This document shows positions 11,401 through 23,543 of a DNA stretch of 64,000 bases, in pieces. The position numbers were made by a program, and so were the translations under genes. The notes below the pieces were generated by a model. The model saw nothing but the letters and a program-made list of their open reading frames with translations. It was not told where the DNA came from and did not search any database. Source of the stretch: Brassica napus (taxonomy: Eukaryota; Streptophyta; Magnoliopsida; Brassicales; Brassicaceae); the NCBI RefSeq assembly GCF_020379485.1, contig NC_063442.1, positions 13,700,009 to 13,764,008 of the forward strand, given 5' to 3'. Position 1 is the stretch's first letter, and the number at the start of each line of letters is the position of its first letter.

Positions 11401-12179
11401 CACTTCTCAAGCTTCTTGAACCTCTTTCTGAATAAGCAGCAGTCATTGACACATGCATGAATCTTCTCATAACCCATGTCAAAGGATTTCAAAAATTTCT
11501 TCACATCATACAGTGATGTGTGAAGAACATTTTCCTCTGGTAACATCTCCGGCAATGTCTCAAGCAGATCGTTGAAGCTCTTGTCAGACCACCCATTCTG
11601 AGTCTTCACTCTTAATAAGGAAACAATGGCAGATAGCTTAATGTGGTTGACACAGCTCGGATACAGGGGTGTTTCAGCATCAGCTAGCTTTGCCAAGAAC
11701 TCGTCTTCTTTCTTGTCGTCTCCCTCTGCCTTATCAGATAAATCCCCCGTGTTAGCTAACTCTTCATCGAAACACTCAGCAGCTCTGTATAACCCAAAGA
11801 TCTCATCATTCCATTCACTTGCTCTGCTTGCACCTTCTATATCTGAGTTCAGTTCTCCATGTAGATACCAATCAGCCCTCATCTTATAACCTTCCTCCAT
11901 TCCCCTCGTAACCAGATGATCAACTACTACACTTCCTGAGTGACGATCTATATTTCGGCAGTCAATGCAAGGACATACGATCATATCAATCCCTCCCAGA
12001 GCTGAAGCAACATCACGTACGAACTTTAAAGCCCCTCTCTCGTATCCAGGATCAACTCTACGATACATAATGAAAAGCAAAAAAGTTAAACTAAGTTAAC
12101 TATCTACACAACAACTAAAACCTAACAAATATAATGAAGTACATTACCTGCTTAGATGCACCCATGTTTTGTCAACCAT
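8461..12179 (-). pseudogene. CACTA transposase (Transpos_assoc + TNP2 + DUF4218 + DUF4216), one in-frame stop
   Basis: Six exons give one frame: 12148-12179, 10395-12057, 9677-10302, 9317-9601, 9131-9236 and 8461-9060 (3312 nt, 1103 codons plus stop), all with GT-AG junctions and matching phases. The start is MVDKTWVHLSR, split by intron 1. Exon 2 holds the transposase-associated domain (CPCIDCRN) and the TNP2 catalytic region (CPKCKASRWK, LRLGLSTDGFNPF, LLWTISDFPAY, GKMGCPLCG). Exon 3 is DUF4218 (LKSHDYHVLMQQLLP, FPPSFFDIMLHL), and exons 5-6 are DUF4216 (WIAYGPRC, LASQAKQVFY). A single TGA at 8977-8979, in the SYT-stop-FIVNGQRF context, is the only break seen; readthrough or a sequencing error cannot be excluded. 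Known role: cut-and-paste transposase binding CACTA termini in the nucleus. Confidence 0.9.
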
Positions 12180-12890
12180 TCTCTGTTCGAACCTAAATGT
12201 AAACCTTTAGTAACATAAAGTCTTTGTTAAGGTGTCCTCAGATTCAGAGGAAATAACACATACGTTTTATTCAAAGCAAAACACAAATCAGTATAAGACA
12301 GAGTACTCTACAAATAACGCAGCGAATCAATTACAGTACAATACAAAATCGAAGACTTGAGAGGAAATATATTTTAGCAAATGGAATCCCTAAACTGTAA
12401 ATCCAAAACAACAACCCTAAGATAATGTGGCTATGAATCGAACTCGAAGCAAACAACAAATCAAAGCAACCAAGAAATATGAAAAGGAGACGAAATCCTC
12501 GATACGATTTGAGCTCAAATCGACAGAGATGTCGAAATGTGAACCTCCGATACCTTCGAGATGGAGAATCGGAGTTGAATCGAAGAGTTGTGGCGATGGC
12601 GGAGAAGATTTCTTAGGGAAATCGATTAGAGTTTTTAGGGTTCAATAGAAAAAAGGGGAAAAAAGGGGATAAGGAGAGATATTAGAGGGAAACAACGAAT
12701 AGAGAGAGAGGGAAGTGTAATTAGATTAGGGATTTTCACTAAGTGTATCGCGGAAAGCAAATTTTATTTTCCCGCTTACTTAAACTCTATCATAGCGTTA
12801 ACGCAACGCTGTTCTATAATAATAAAAATTTTAAGTCATCTAATACAGCAGTTCAGTAAAACGAGCTATAATCATGTGCTATCAATAGCA
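12180..12890 (-). promoter_or_regulatory. 5' UTR and subterminal region of CACTA-1
   Basis: Between the transposase start and the terminal repeat there is a likely non-coding first exon ending near 12561 (minus-strand donor CGAAG/GTATCG). The outer 180 bp holds AAGTG and AGCGTTGCGTT-type motifs that could be subterminal transposase sites. The plus-strand 73-codon frame at 12427 is antisense to this UTR and has no coding character. Confidence 0.4.
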
Positions 12891-12905
12891 ACTTTTTTTG
12901 TAGTG
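12891..12905. repeat. Terminal inverted repeat of CACTA-1 (right end)
   Basis: ACTTTTTTTGTAGTG on the plus strand is the reverse complement of CACTACAAAAAAAGT. The next three bases, TGA (12906-12908), would be the 3-bp target duplication, but the other copy is outside the window. Confidence 0.85.
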
Positions 12906-15900
12906 TGATTTGTCTTAATAATTTTTTTCCTTTTCTTTAAGTATTATTTGTTTAGAAACAGTAATATGAAACCATTGATTCGACATCAAGACTATTGAAA
13001 ATTCATATAACCTGAAACCAAACAAATAATAAATTTTTGGTTATCACCGAAAAAAACAAAAACATCAACAATTTAAACCGAACAAACTAAAATAAATATT
13101 GATTTAGAATTATAACTATATTTTCAGATATTAAAAACAAAAAAGAACCTAAAACCAAACCGATATCTAGATTAAACATATTTAATGTCTCCTTATTAAT
13201 AATTTGCGCCCTGCGCTGGGTGAATTTTTTTAAAAAAATATTGAACTTAAATATTATAAACAATATACATTTTTTTATCAATAACCTTTTTTAAATTTGA
13301 TTAGAGGTGGACATTTGAGTACCATTTGGTTCGATTCAAATTCTTGTGGATTTTATTCGGTTTGGATCTTTGTCGGTTTTGTTCGGTTAAGATAACCTAT
13401 TTAATTTTTTTTTCAAAATTTAAAGTTTATATATACTTTAAATTTTTCAAAATCTAAAAATATAAATAATATATAACATATAACTTCGAGTAAAGTATGC
13501 CAATAAAATTTGGTTTAGCTTAAATATTTGGATAGAAAATAAATAGATATTTTAAGTATTTTAGGTATTATAAGTATCGTTTACCTATTTTAAACATGTA
13601 CTTATAACTATTTGTATATATTTCTAAGTATTTTGGCCAACTTAGAAACGTCTTATATATTTTGTATATTCTTTTAGATATTAAATTAAAAATAATTAAT
13701 GTATTTAAGTATTTAAATCTTGTTCGGATATATTTAGATACCTAAAATATTTCAGTTTGGATCGGGTTCGGTTTTGGTTCTCTAGATACCAAAATTTTGA
13801 ACTCATTCGGATATCTAACCAATTTTGATTAAAGTTCAGTACTATTCTTTGGACCAGCCTTTGTTCGGTTTTTTGGTTTTCGTTTTTTTTTCCCAACCCT
13901 ATATTTATTGTGACAAAATTTAAACGAAAAAGATGATGGTTCATAGGGGTGGGCGTTCTTGTACCCGTTTGGGTTTGGATCAGGTATTTCGGATTTTTGG
14001 GTATTTTGGTATAGAGGTATAAAACCCGTTCGGGTATTTCTGTACTTCGGGTTGGGTTCGGGTATTTTTAGTTCGGATTAGGTTATTTCGGATCGGGTTC
14101 AGATATTTAAATTTTAAAAAAAAATTAAATTTTTCATTTCTCAAATTTCTTGTATCTAAAAATATAACTTTCATTCAACTAATCTATTTTAATTTTTAAT
14201 AGATTGAATGGTTAATAGATTTGGACATAACATTTTGAAACTCAAAAATACATTAATTTGGTTATTGTTTTTAAATTTTGGATATAAATTTTTGTTAATT
14301 TTTGAAATAAAATTTTTGACATGCATTTTAAGTGATAGCAAATCATTTTCTCTGTAATTCTATGTATATCATATGAACTTAAAGTATATGTATTATCGAT
14401 ATAAATATATGGTTAATTATACATATGTTCGGTTATCTTCGGATATTCATTCGGGTTTGGATATTATCCGTTCGGGTTCGGATATCCAATCTCTCCTAAT
14501 TCAATACCCGTTCATATATTTTGCTACTTCAGTTCGGATTTCGGTTCTGGTTTTTCGGATCGGGTTCGTGTGCGGCTTCGGATATCGGGTAAAATGTCTA
14601 CCCCTAATGGTTCATATTGATTTTGGGTATGCAAAAAAATTTAAACCAAAACACATTTTACTATGTACTTGGCCTATTTAGTTAATCATTAAAAACTGTT
14701 CTAGACCCATTTTAGAAAAACAATGAGCTGAACTTAAAAAAAACGCTATCATTTCAGTTTGTCAATCGACACTTTCAAATATTCTTTGTCGGTGTTGTGA
14801 CGAATAGAAAGGGAGTTAGGGTTAGGAAAGAAAATTTGTCGTGCAACCCATGTTCTCGCTAGGTGATTTCAATAACTTCTAAATAAATTTTAGTTGTTTC
14901 GATATCTTGTAAGATTTTTAAATAATATTAACTAAAACTTGATCCGCGCCTGGCGTGGATGTTTGATTTAACTTGTGTTCAACGTAAACTCATAAACCGC
15001 CGAATTTATAAAAAATCCCATGTATATTTGTATGTTTTGTAATTTACATATATATTACAATATATTATTTTATAATATAGATGTTTGATAATAATTTTTT
15101 TATTTGTATTTATATTATATTATAAATTTTATAAATTCATGCAATTTGTTGTAATATAGGAAAATATTATCTCTCTTTAATACATGCGATTTAGTTAGTA
15201 TTCGTACAATATTAATAATGATCAATATATGAATATCGATTTGGTTTGATAAGCTTTGGATTTGTAATTAATTAATTTAAATTGATTTTAACTGCAGTGG
15301 CATAATATGTAAATAGAAGTAAATACAAAAAGGAAGTACTTAATTTATTATAAATGCAATGACTAAATGTGTAAATAAAAGGAAATACTAAAAATATTGC
15401 TATCCATATTTATAAATAATTCTTCCAAGCAATTCTTATTTTTACTGTTATTCATGTTTTTAAACAGTATCAAAAGGTACTCCAGTTTTAATAATATAAA
15501 ATAATAAAATCTTACACTTGCTACAGTAATCAATTGTTTTCAATTAATATATTGGAGATTATATTAATCACATAAATAAAATAAAAAAACTCTTGTTATT
15601 TACAATATATTTATGGTCAATAAATCAAAATAATCATTTTCTTTATTTTATATGATATATAATTATATTTCAAAGATATTGACATAAATATATAGTATAT
15701 TTTAATATAAATATTTATTATTGAGACTTCCTACTTATATGGTTTTATTAACATTTATATATTTGATGTAACAAAATATTTAAACCATTAATCTCAAAAT
15801 TTTCGATGTAGTATTTTTCGAAGCAAATTTTAAAATTAAAATATTAAGGTCTCAATACTCTTTGAATGCAAATTTCAAAAAAATTAACATACTAAATAAG

Positions 15901-16656
15901 AATTCATATTAATATGATTGTATGATCATTTGTATCTTGTTATAGCTAAACAATTAAGCCGTTGATCGCACAAATTCCAAAGGGATTTTTAACATTTTTT
16001 AAATTTAAAGTCATGAAGAATGCAAATATTATTATCAAATATTTATTATTCATATCATTAATTGCAATATATATGTTAATCATATTAAGTAATTACGTAA
16101 ATTTTATTTAAGAAAATAATATACACTTCTTATATTTTGGTTAATATAATGTTTTTTAATAATTGGATTGTGGACCAAAATTTCTTTCAGTTGATTCTTA
16201 AGTTGCACATAAGATTAATTGATATCTTAATTAAGTGACAACTCATCAAGACTTTTTTGTAATTATTACAAAGTACAGGTTAAATTTTTTAAAATATTTC
16301 TCTACTAATATATAGGATTTGGATACAAACCCCGATTTTTATTAACCTATAATTTATATAAATAATAATCGTTAGTATGTTTGATTGGCCGCATGGGTCT
16401 ACTTCCCAAAAGTCTTCCCCTAAATTATAATCGAAGTGTGGAAGACTTCCCAATTCTTAAAGTATTTCCATAGGTTAATCATATAACCCAAGTGTCGAAT
16501 ACAAATTTGCAATTGTGGGGCAATGAGGTGAATATACAAAACGCAGGCCCGTTATAGAATAGTGGGAACGAAGTGATAGTAGAGGCTCAAAGTTTACCTC
16601 AAACGAAATGAAGAGACAAAATTACCCTTTTTTTCAGACCCACCCACTGACTGAGC
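12906..16656. other. AT-rich intergenic DNA with degenerate TTCGG-rich repeat tracts
   Basis: No gene is seen. From about 13310 to 14610 the sequence is dominated by imperfect GGTTCGG, TCGGATATTT and GGGTATTTCGG words in both orientations, a type of degenerate TE-derived tract also present at 21800-22460 and 29260-29960. Near 14942-14961 a hairpin (ATCCGCGC/GCGTGGAT) resembles a decayed Helitron 3' terminus but lacks CTAG. The stretch 15000-16300 is plain AT-rich sequence. Confidence 0.5.
16379..16510. repeat. Dispersed repeat, copy A
   Basis: A diverged match of this segment (TTTGATTGG, GCATG, ATTATAATC, CCAAGTGTCGAAT in the same order) lies at 23279-23370 in the same orientation. A second shared block (GAACGCGG, GAGACCAGA, TCAAG) occurs at 18165-18190 and 23437-23464. 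The pairs bracket the TIR-PP2 gene. Confidence 0.6.
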
Positions 16657-16659
16657 TAA

Positions 16660-16941
16660 GAGCACCTTCAATGGTGTTCTCGGTGGCTCGGAATCATAGG
16701 TAAACTTTATAGAATTTATTATTATTATTATTTTTGTCTGTTTAAAAAAAAAATTAAAAATAGAACCAATCGCGGGTCGCCACGTGTTGTGGGACCCGCG
16801 AATAGTGTAAGGATTCACTAACAATCAGTCTTTAATTAAGGATTTTAAGTACCCAATCCTTAACAAAATGTGAGCTCTACCAAATATTTTAATATTATGT
16901 TGCTGAGGATTCTAGTCTAAAATTCTCCATTGGAAGTGCTC
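16660..16941. mobile_element. Tourist-like MITE (282 bp)
   Basis: Imperfect terminal inverted repeats (GAGCACCTTCAATGG at the left, the reverse complement GAGCACTTCCAATGG at the right) are flanked by TAA on both sides (16657-16659 and 16942-16944). A 3-bp TAA duplication points to the PIF/Harbinger superfamily. There is no coding capacity. Confidence 0.85.
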
Positions 16942-16944
16942 TAA

Positions 16945-19500
16945 GTTCACGGACACACGCAGCTGGGTCCACTGACACACACAACAGAATCAACAGTTGT
17001 TTTGACAGCTTTTTCTTTACAACTTTTTTAAAAGTAATCACATTTTTTTGAACACTCAACTTTTTTTCTTATTCAATACTTTAGTATTTATTAATATATT
17101 AATGTATGACTTATTTTGATTGTTATACTTTATACAATTATATATAAATGTGAAAAGGTATTTGCATATAGAGTTATGATCAAAATAATATGCTATATAA
17201 TATTAAAATATATGTATCGCTACATACTTTGTTAGACGTTAATAACACATATGGTACAAAATATATTTAATGCTACATCGTTAGTTAGCCGTTAATAACA
17301 AATAATGTAACAAACTAACAAATCGTGTACCTGATAATAAATATTGTAACAACTAACAAATCAATTACCCAAAACAATGTATCATCTAACAAGTCACTTC
17401 CAAGCAGCTAACAAATTGTGTACCTGGTAATAAATAATGTAACAATTAACAAATCATTTACCCAAAACAATGTATCATCTAACAAGTCATGTATCCAAAT
17501 CATGTAACATCTACCAAACGATGTAACAGTTACATGTTTTGTTTAGCCGTTATAGAATAGTATTCATGACCGTTATAGAAACATAGTCATGAGTTTGAAA
17601 TTCTCCAGTTTTTCTTTTGATATTAAATTATTACCAAGTCATCTTCTTAAACACGAACAATTTTATTTTAGAACATTCACAAGAAAAAAAAATTATTAGG
17701 ATTGAAAAAGCAATTCTCATGATTTATAAAAAAAAAACAAATTGATTATAAAATACAGAAAATCAATGGAAAAAAAAGAAAGAGAGTTGGAAAAAATTGA
17801 GTTTACGAGAGGAAATAAAAAGTTAGAGTGAAGGAGAAGAGAAGAGAAGAGAAAAGTAGAAAACTGAAAAATCATTAAAAAAATATATAAATCAAAGACA
17901 TCTCTTGGTAACTGCATTGTCAAGTCTAGGGAATGTATTTTTCAGCAAGTGACAGTCACTCTGACACATCTCTATGTAAACATGCGCATAGAGGAGTAGG
18001 AACAATTACGGAATGGAAAAATCTTGTTTATGATATATGGTAAATGTTTAATAAGGGGGTCTAAAATGAGTAGAAACACATATTATCTCTTGTGAATAAA
18101 TAGAAATGTGAAAGATAATTGGCTTGTTCATAACTTCATATCACTGAAAAGTGAAAACTGAGATCTCGAACGCGGTGAGACCAGAATCAAGTCATGCATC
18201 ACAAACGATAAAGGTTCTTCTTACTAATAATTTTTTTTTCCAAAAAAAAAACACTATGCATAACAAACAACTGAAATCAAAGATGACAAGACTTATGGGA
18301 ATTCCATTTTTATAATTCTAAATAGGTTAATTTAAATACTCAGACAATCTTAATATTGAAAGAAGCAACGAATACAGATTAAATTCTAGTTGTTGTATAC
18401 TCCCTCAAATAAATTAATATAACTCGATAACAACTTCCTCTAGATGATTTGATAGATCATCATCAACTAGCACCCCAAGATAATTTACTTGTTACCCACG
18501 CAAAATTTTAAATTCGGGGTAACTTAAATTCGGCACACCTTAAGAATAAACGCTTTCGGGTTTTTTTTAACGTTGGATAATTATGCTATTATAACTATGA
18601 GAAGTATTATAGACGATTATACAACCGACAATTCTACATGCCGTACAAGAATTCACGTCTGACTGCATCACCTGAGCCACCCTATGGAATTCATGTTTGA
18701 CGGTATTCCTTGCACCATGCTGCAGATTTCTTATAAGTCTTTTCTCTTTTTAATTCGCATAATTCCGCCTTTCCCAAAAATGAAAACCAAACTTTTGATG
18801 TAAAAACATTAATGAACCATTGGTCAAACCACTTGACCCAAACGCTCTCTGTTAAAACGACATTTATCAGGGGAGATATAGAACACCTATACGAATTAGT
18901 GGATTACTAACGTGATTGAAGGGTTAAGATGATTTTAAGGGACACCATGAAGTGATATCGTAGAAATTTTCACCAGTCATCTAAATCACTTCGGAACCTT
19001 TCAGAAATCCTCATAATCAAATGCAAAACTCAAAAAAAAAAAACTAAAAATGTAAAACGCAAATAAGGAAATTGTAACATAGTAAAAATGAATTCCACCT
19101 CTTTTTGTACACTGCATGGGAAATGAAGAAACTACCTTTGTCTTAGACCTATACATTCAGCCAGCCAGTCTCCATTTATTTTCACTTGTTCTAGTACTCG
19201 TTAGTCCCTTTTAACTATATAGTGTGAAACAAAAATTTTACGTGATCTTGATTCTTGTGCCGATGAATACTTCCATGACCACATCATTTGATATTTCATG
19301 TTCAAGAAATGTACTTCTTTGGTTTTAAAAACCTCGTATTAGAAGTGAAAAAAATAATATGTAAGAGACATATGACCAAATACTTTGTAATGTGTATTGT
19401 TAACACATATGGGTTGTACAATTTGGGTTTTGGTTCATTTTATTATACACTTTTCTTCTGGTTTTTAATTTTGTTATATTACTTAATTAAAGGAATATCT
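16945..19500. other. AT-rich intergenic DNA without recognisable gene
   Basis: The stretch 17280-17520 has loosely repeated AACAAATCATTTAC / TGTATCATCTAAC words. No frame carries a recognisable domain, and no promoter or RNA gene was identified. Confidence 0.5.
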
Positions 19501-19506
19501 TGAAAA

Positions 19507-19609
19507 GACATGCTATTTTATTTTACTGGAATAATTAAAAAAAAAAGACAAGTAGAAAGATATGCTATTTTATTTTACTGGAATAATTAAAAAAAAGACA
19601 AGTATAAAG
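19507..19609. repeat. 52-bp tandem duplication
   Basis: Two units starting at 19507 (GACATGCTATTTTATTTTAC) and 19559 (GATATGC...) are near-identical, each ending in an A-run and GACAAGTA. They lie about 40 bp beyond the 3' end of the TIR-PP2 coding sequence. Confidence 0.9.
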
Positions 19610-19645
19610 ATATCCAATCTCCTTCGCTTTGTAGTTTGTGCGGCA

Positions 19646-21342
19646 TTAGTTCGTGGGACGAATTGCAACGCCTTTGACGACGAGACCCCTTTTCTTATCA
19701 TCAGTCACGTGCTGGAACATGGTGAAAGTGATCTTTGCCGGCTTGTTTCTCGGCGGCACCACAAAAACTCCGGCTAGAATATCCACCCAGTTGTGGCCTA
19801 TGTAGTCCTTGAGGCTCTCATTACGATCCACCCGATTGTCGTCGCTCCCATCGTGTTGTTCCACCTTTAGCTTCAAGGTCACTGGTTGCTCCCATCCAAT
19901 TGCGTTATCTTCTAATTTCACTAGAAAAACCGCCTCATACTTTGCTCCTGGTGTTAGATTGCTGGTGTCGTCATACGTTCCTACTATTTTTAGCCAATGA
20001 ATTTTAATCATCTTGGCAACTTCAAGTTCTCCATAGCTGAAAACAATAATTACATCAATCAATGAAAGCACTAGAGTGATCTCAGAATGAGGAAAACTGA
20101 TTTTTACTTTGGCGCTTCGTTGATAAAACTCCAAGCCCATTTTTGACTATTCTCACAATGAGTGATCTGTAGCTGTCTTGCAGGAATTATGGAAGGGACC
20201 ATATAACCTCCTTGAAGAGTTACTTCTCTATCTAAGTTTTTTGCAGGAACCAGAGAAACTCGTTGTTGTTTCGCTTCTTTTTCTAGTTTCCTTGCAGGGA
20301 CCATGGAACCTCCATGATGATTTTCTTCTCTTGTCGGGGTTCCTTTCACAGCCATATGATCCAGCAACCTCTGAATCTCAACGACTAATGAGTTTATGAA
20401 TTCGTTATCAGTTCTGTCACTGTCATATAATAAAAGTGAGATATATTAACAAGCTTATTCTTTCAAGACATTTGGTTCCGTGCCCTACAAGAAAGATGTA
20501 TCTGCTTCTCTGACTGAAATCAGAATTTGAAACTTGCAAGATAGAAAAGCATAAGATTCTAGATGTATCTACTTGAATACTACTCACTCCATTTCATGAA
20601 AAGTATCATTTTGACAAATCTTCACATAAATCAAAACTGATTAGATTTTATTTATATCCTTAATAATTATATTTATTTAACCAATATTAATTTATCAATA
20701 TTTGAATTTTAAAATAATATTCTTTTATTTGATAAGAAAAAGTGACAAAACACTTTTTTTTTGTGATACAGAGTAAACTTTTAAACTATGAAGATTATTT
20801 GTATAACTGTATAAGTTTAGAACTATCCGTTATGCAAGAACAACAAAAAAAAGAAGTAGGTTTTACCTTTGTTCTGACAGGGGCATGCCTTTTATGTCAG
20901 GAACAGACACTAAAGCTTCCTCCCATTTCTTAGTTCTTTCTGGCTGGTGTTTATGTTTGCGCTGCATATCCCTGAACTTATCGCCAAAATCTTGTCGAAG
21001 TTCTTTCACGACGGAAGGAGATAGATTATAGAAGATGGGAATCACTCTGAGACGACCTTGATCCTTACGTTCCTTCATCTTGGCGAGCTCATCCAAACAC
21101 CAATCTGAATCGGCGTAGTTCTTTGAGAAGATTACCAGTGCGATCTCGGACTCTTCTATCCTTGTAAACAGGCTCGCTAGGTCTGCACCCAATAACTCAT
21201 TCTCGTCTATGAAGACATTTATATTCGCTCTTCTCAAAGCAGGGTCCAGAAAGCTTATGAAGTGTTTGCGCACATCTTCGCCCCGGAAACTGATGAACAC
21301 TTGCGGCCCCTTTAGGGGTTTCGCCGATGAAGAAGGAGCCAT
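19646..21342 (-). CDS. TIR-PP2 fusion protein (PP2-A5/A6/A7/A8-like)
   Basis: Three exons, 20867-21342, 20108-20413 and 19646-20036, join with GT-AG sites into 390 codons plus stop. Residues 1-150 form a TIR domain: [14 protein letters not shown] near residue 15, and WCLDEL with the Glu at about 85 that matches the catalytic NADase residue of plant TIRs. The linker (exon 2) holds imperfect repeats of a VPARKL / VPAKNL / IPARQL motif. Exons 2-3 encode a phloem-protein-2 domain ([34 protein letters not shown]). Known in Arabidopsis: this TIR plus PP2 architecture defines PP2-A5 to A8, PP2 domains being lectin-like. Inferred role: immune or stress signalling with carbohydrate binding. No NB-ARC or LRR is present. 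No defect is visible; I judge it likely functional. Confidence 0.9.
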
Positions 21343-21600
21343 GTAAGAGCTTTTTCTTTTTGAGGGAAAGGGAGAGTTTTTGTTGATTGTTGTTTGACCT
21401 TTTGTGTTTTGTCAACGTGCTGTAAACGTAAAAGGCTAACCCAACGTCCTAATATAATTGAAATCTCGATGTAATGTTAATATTTAAGTTGTCAACATGT
21501 AACTAAAAAAAAAAGATTAACAACTTGTCTTAGGAATTTGAATGGGTCTTATAACTACGTCGACATCTCCCGGTCAAAATCGAGTATTTCTTGGAAGACT
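21343..21600 (-). promoter_or_regulatory. Upstream region of the TIR-PP2 gene
   Basis: This precedes the start codon. The part 21480-21595 (AAGTTGTCAACATG, GAATTTGAAT, CGGTCAAAATCGAGTATT) is matched by a diverged copy at 39690-39840 that has no TIR gene next to it. A GGTCAAA word is present, but I cannot assign a regulator. Confidence 0.5.
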
Positions 21601-21606
21601 GATTTT

Positions 21607-21624
21607 TTTTTTTGGTTAAAACCT
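21607..21624 (-). mobile_element. Micro-retroinsertion (18 bp)
   Basis: The minus strand reads AGGTTTTAACC followed by A7. It is flanked by an 11-bp near-perfect duplication (AGACTGATTTT 21596-21606 and AGACTAATTTT 21625-21635). It resembles an extremely 5'-truncated LINE or SINE tail. Confidence 0.6.
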
Positions 21625-21718
21625 AGACTAATTTTACTTAACATTTGTTATGGGTAATTATTTTATTTGTTTTGTAATGGGTAAATTTTTGTCATCAATA
21701 CCGAGTTATAATGAAATA

Positions 21719-21748
21719 CTAGATTTTGACCCGCGCAGGCGCGCGGGT
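21719..21748 (-). mobile_element. Helitron 3' terminus
   Basis: On the minus strand a perfect 8-bp stem (ACCCGCGC / GCGCGGGT, loop of 4) is followed after a few bases by CTAG and then T, the canonical hairpin plus CTRR-T end of Helitrons. The element would extend to the right on the plus strand; its 5' TC end was not located. Confidence 0.7.
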
Positions 21749-23278
21749 GTATATTTTGAAAAATATGTTGATATTTGTTTTTCATGTAATTATTAAGGTT
21801 TTACAAAATGAATCCAAAGAACAGAACCGATACCGATCCAAAAATATAGTACCAAACCCAAACATAAATTGATTAAATATTCGAATTATTCAAAATTTTG
21901 TTATTTAGAGAACCAAATCTGATCCGAACCGAAGTATTCGGGTACCCGAATTTATCTAAAAATAGATTTATATACTTATATATATATTAATTATTTTTAG
22001 ATTTAACGTATATAAAACATTAAGAATGATACTTTTAAATTGGTTTAAATACTTGAAAATATATATATAGATAGTCAAAAGTAAATATCTGCAATAGTTA
22101 AAGTATACTCAAATCACCAAAAATACTTAAAATAATTATTGATTCCGTATCCAAAATTTTAAATCAAACCAATTGATATGTTAAGCTTAGGTATTCTGAC
22201 ATATGTTATTCAAATTTATAGGTAATATATTATTTTATTTATAGATTTTGAGAAATTTAAAATAGATAATGATTTAAAACTTTAAAAATAATTTAAATGG
22301 ATTATCCAAACGCGAACCAAACCCGCAAAGATCCGAATCAAACTCAAACCAAAATTTAGAAACATCCTAACAGGGCTTAAATCTTTGACTCCGAAAACCC
22401 GAAACACAAACCGATCAGAACCAAACCCGTATGGGTGCCCGAAATCTCATCCCTATTCATTATTATATATCGTATACTGTCATCATATAATTAATTATAT
22501 TTTATACGTACCATCATATAAGTAATCATATAATTAATAGTATTTTATACGTACCATCATATAAATAATTACATATATTATATTTATAAAACTTAATAGG
22601 AAATATAAAAACGATAATTTGAGTTGGTATTTCAAATTGGGCTTTGTATTGTATTTTTATTATATATATATTGACAACATTTTTGTATAATGGTTATTGA
22701 AAAATAGTTTAGTAAAAATCCATTTTTGAATATATGTATTAGTTTTTAATCAATTTTTGATATAAATTAACTTTAAATTATTATTTTGATTTGAAATATG
22801 TGTATAAAGTTTAAATTTTGTTTTATGGTTAGTTCAGAAAAGAAAAAGTTTTAGGCGATTAGATTGACCCGTTTTCGTATATTTTAAATCTCGCCGAGAT
22901 AGATAGTTTTTTATAATATGATGGACTTTTAATTTTTCTTAAAAACATAAGCCCATTACTTTTTTTTTCTTAATACTACTATCCTTGTTTCCAAACAAAA
23001 TTAATTTTTTTTTAAAAAAACTACAATTTATGTTTCCAAACACTCTAAATTTTTTTAATAGTCCTATTCAAGTTTCCAAACACTCCAATTTTGTACTTGA
23101 GTTTTAATAAGATAGATAATCATTTCATGTTGAAAAAAATCAGAATTTAAATATGGACAAAACTTCAAACGCTTCCACAACTACGTTACTTATAATTGGC
23201 CACTGTGGAGTAAAAATACTCGGTTTTCACATGCTTTAGAAATTAATATGATTTTTTTCATGCCAGTTGTTTGATATT
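21749..23278. other. Possible Helitron body; degenerate repeat tract
   Basis: 21800-22460 is rich in ACCGAACC / GAACCAAACCCG words, the reverse complement of the TTCGG tracts at 13310-14610. The remainder is AT-rich. No replicase or helicase frame is present, so any Helitron here is non-autonomous. Confidence 0.4.
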
Positions 23279-23475
23279 TTGATTGGTTGCATGTGTCTTA
23301 GTCCCTCAAAGTCCGTCCTCATATTATAATCCAATTGTTAAAGACCCAAGTGTCGAATTCATAATTTCAACATGCCTAAAAATTAAGAAATACCAATATC
23401 GAGAAGTGGACATGTTCACATTAATGGAGAATTGAGCTCTGGAACGCGGGGAGACCAGATTCAAGGGACACAGTA
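23279..23475. repeat. Dispersed repeat, copy B
   Basis: This is the partner of the segments at 16379-16510 and 18165-18190, in the same order and orientation but without the roughly 1.6 kb that separates those two blocks. Confidence 0.55.
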
Positions 23476-23543
23476 TGCCACTGCATACTTTATCGTTATC
23501 TATTATAGTTGAAATTTATTTTACACAATAAGATACTTCTAAA

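Larger units (their letters stand above)
5534..12905 (-). mobile_element. CACTA (En/Spm) transposon, interrupted on its left side
   Basis: The right terminus at 12905 reads, on the minus strand, CACTACAAAAAAAGT, the CACTA signature. Two minus-strand genes follow: a TNP2-type transposase (12179 to 8461) and a Transposase_24/TnpA-like gene (8222 leftwards). The left terminus is missing because the Tat-like LTR sits in the last visible exon of the second gene; the rest of the element should lie left of the window. Both genes carry nonsense changes, so this copy is unlikely to be autonomous. Exon boundaries all fit GT-AG except one donor. Confidence 0.9.

Noticed and set aside
12427..12648. 73-codon plus-strand frame
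   Set aside because: Antisense to the 5' UTR of the CACTA transposase, with no recognisable domain.
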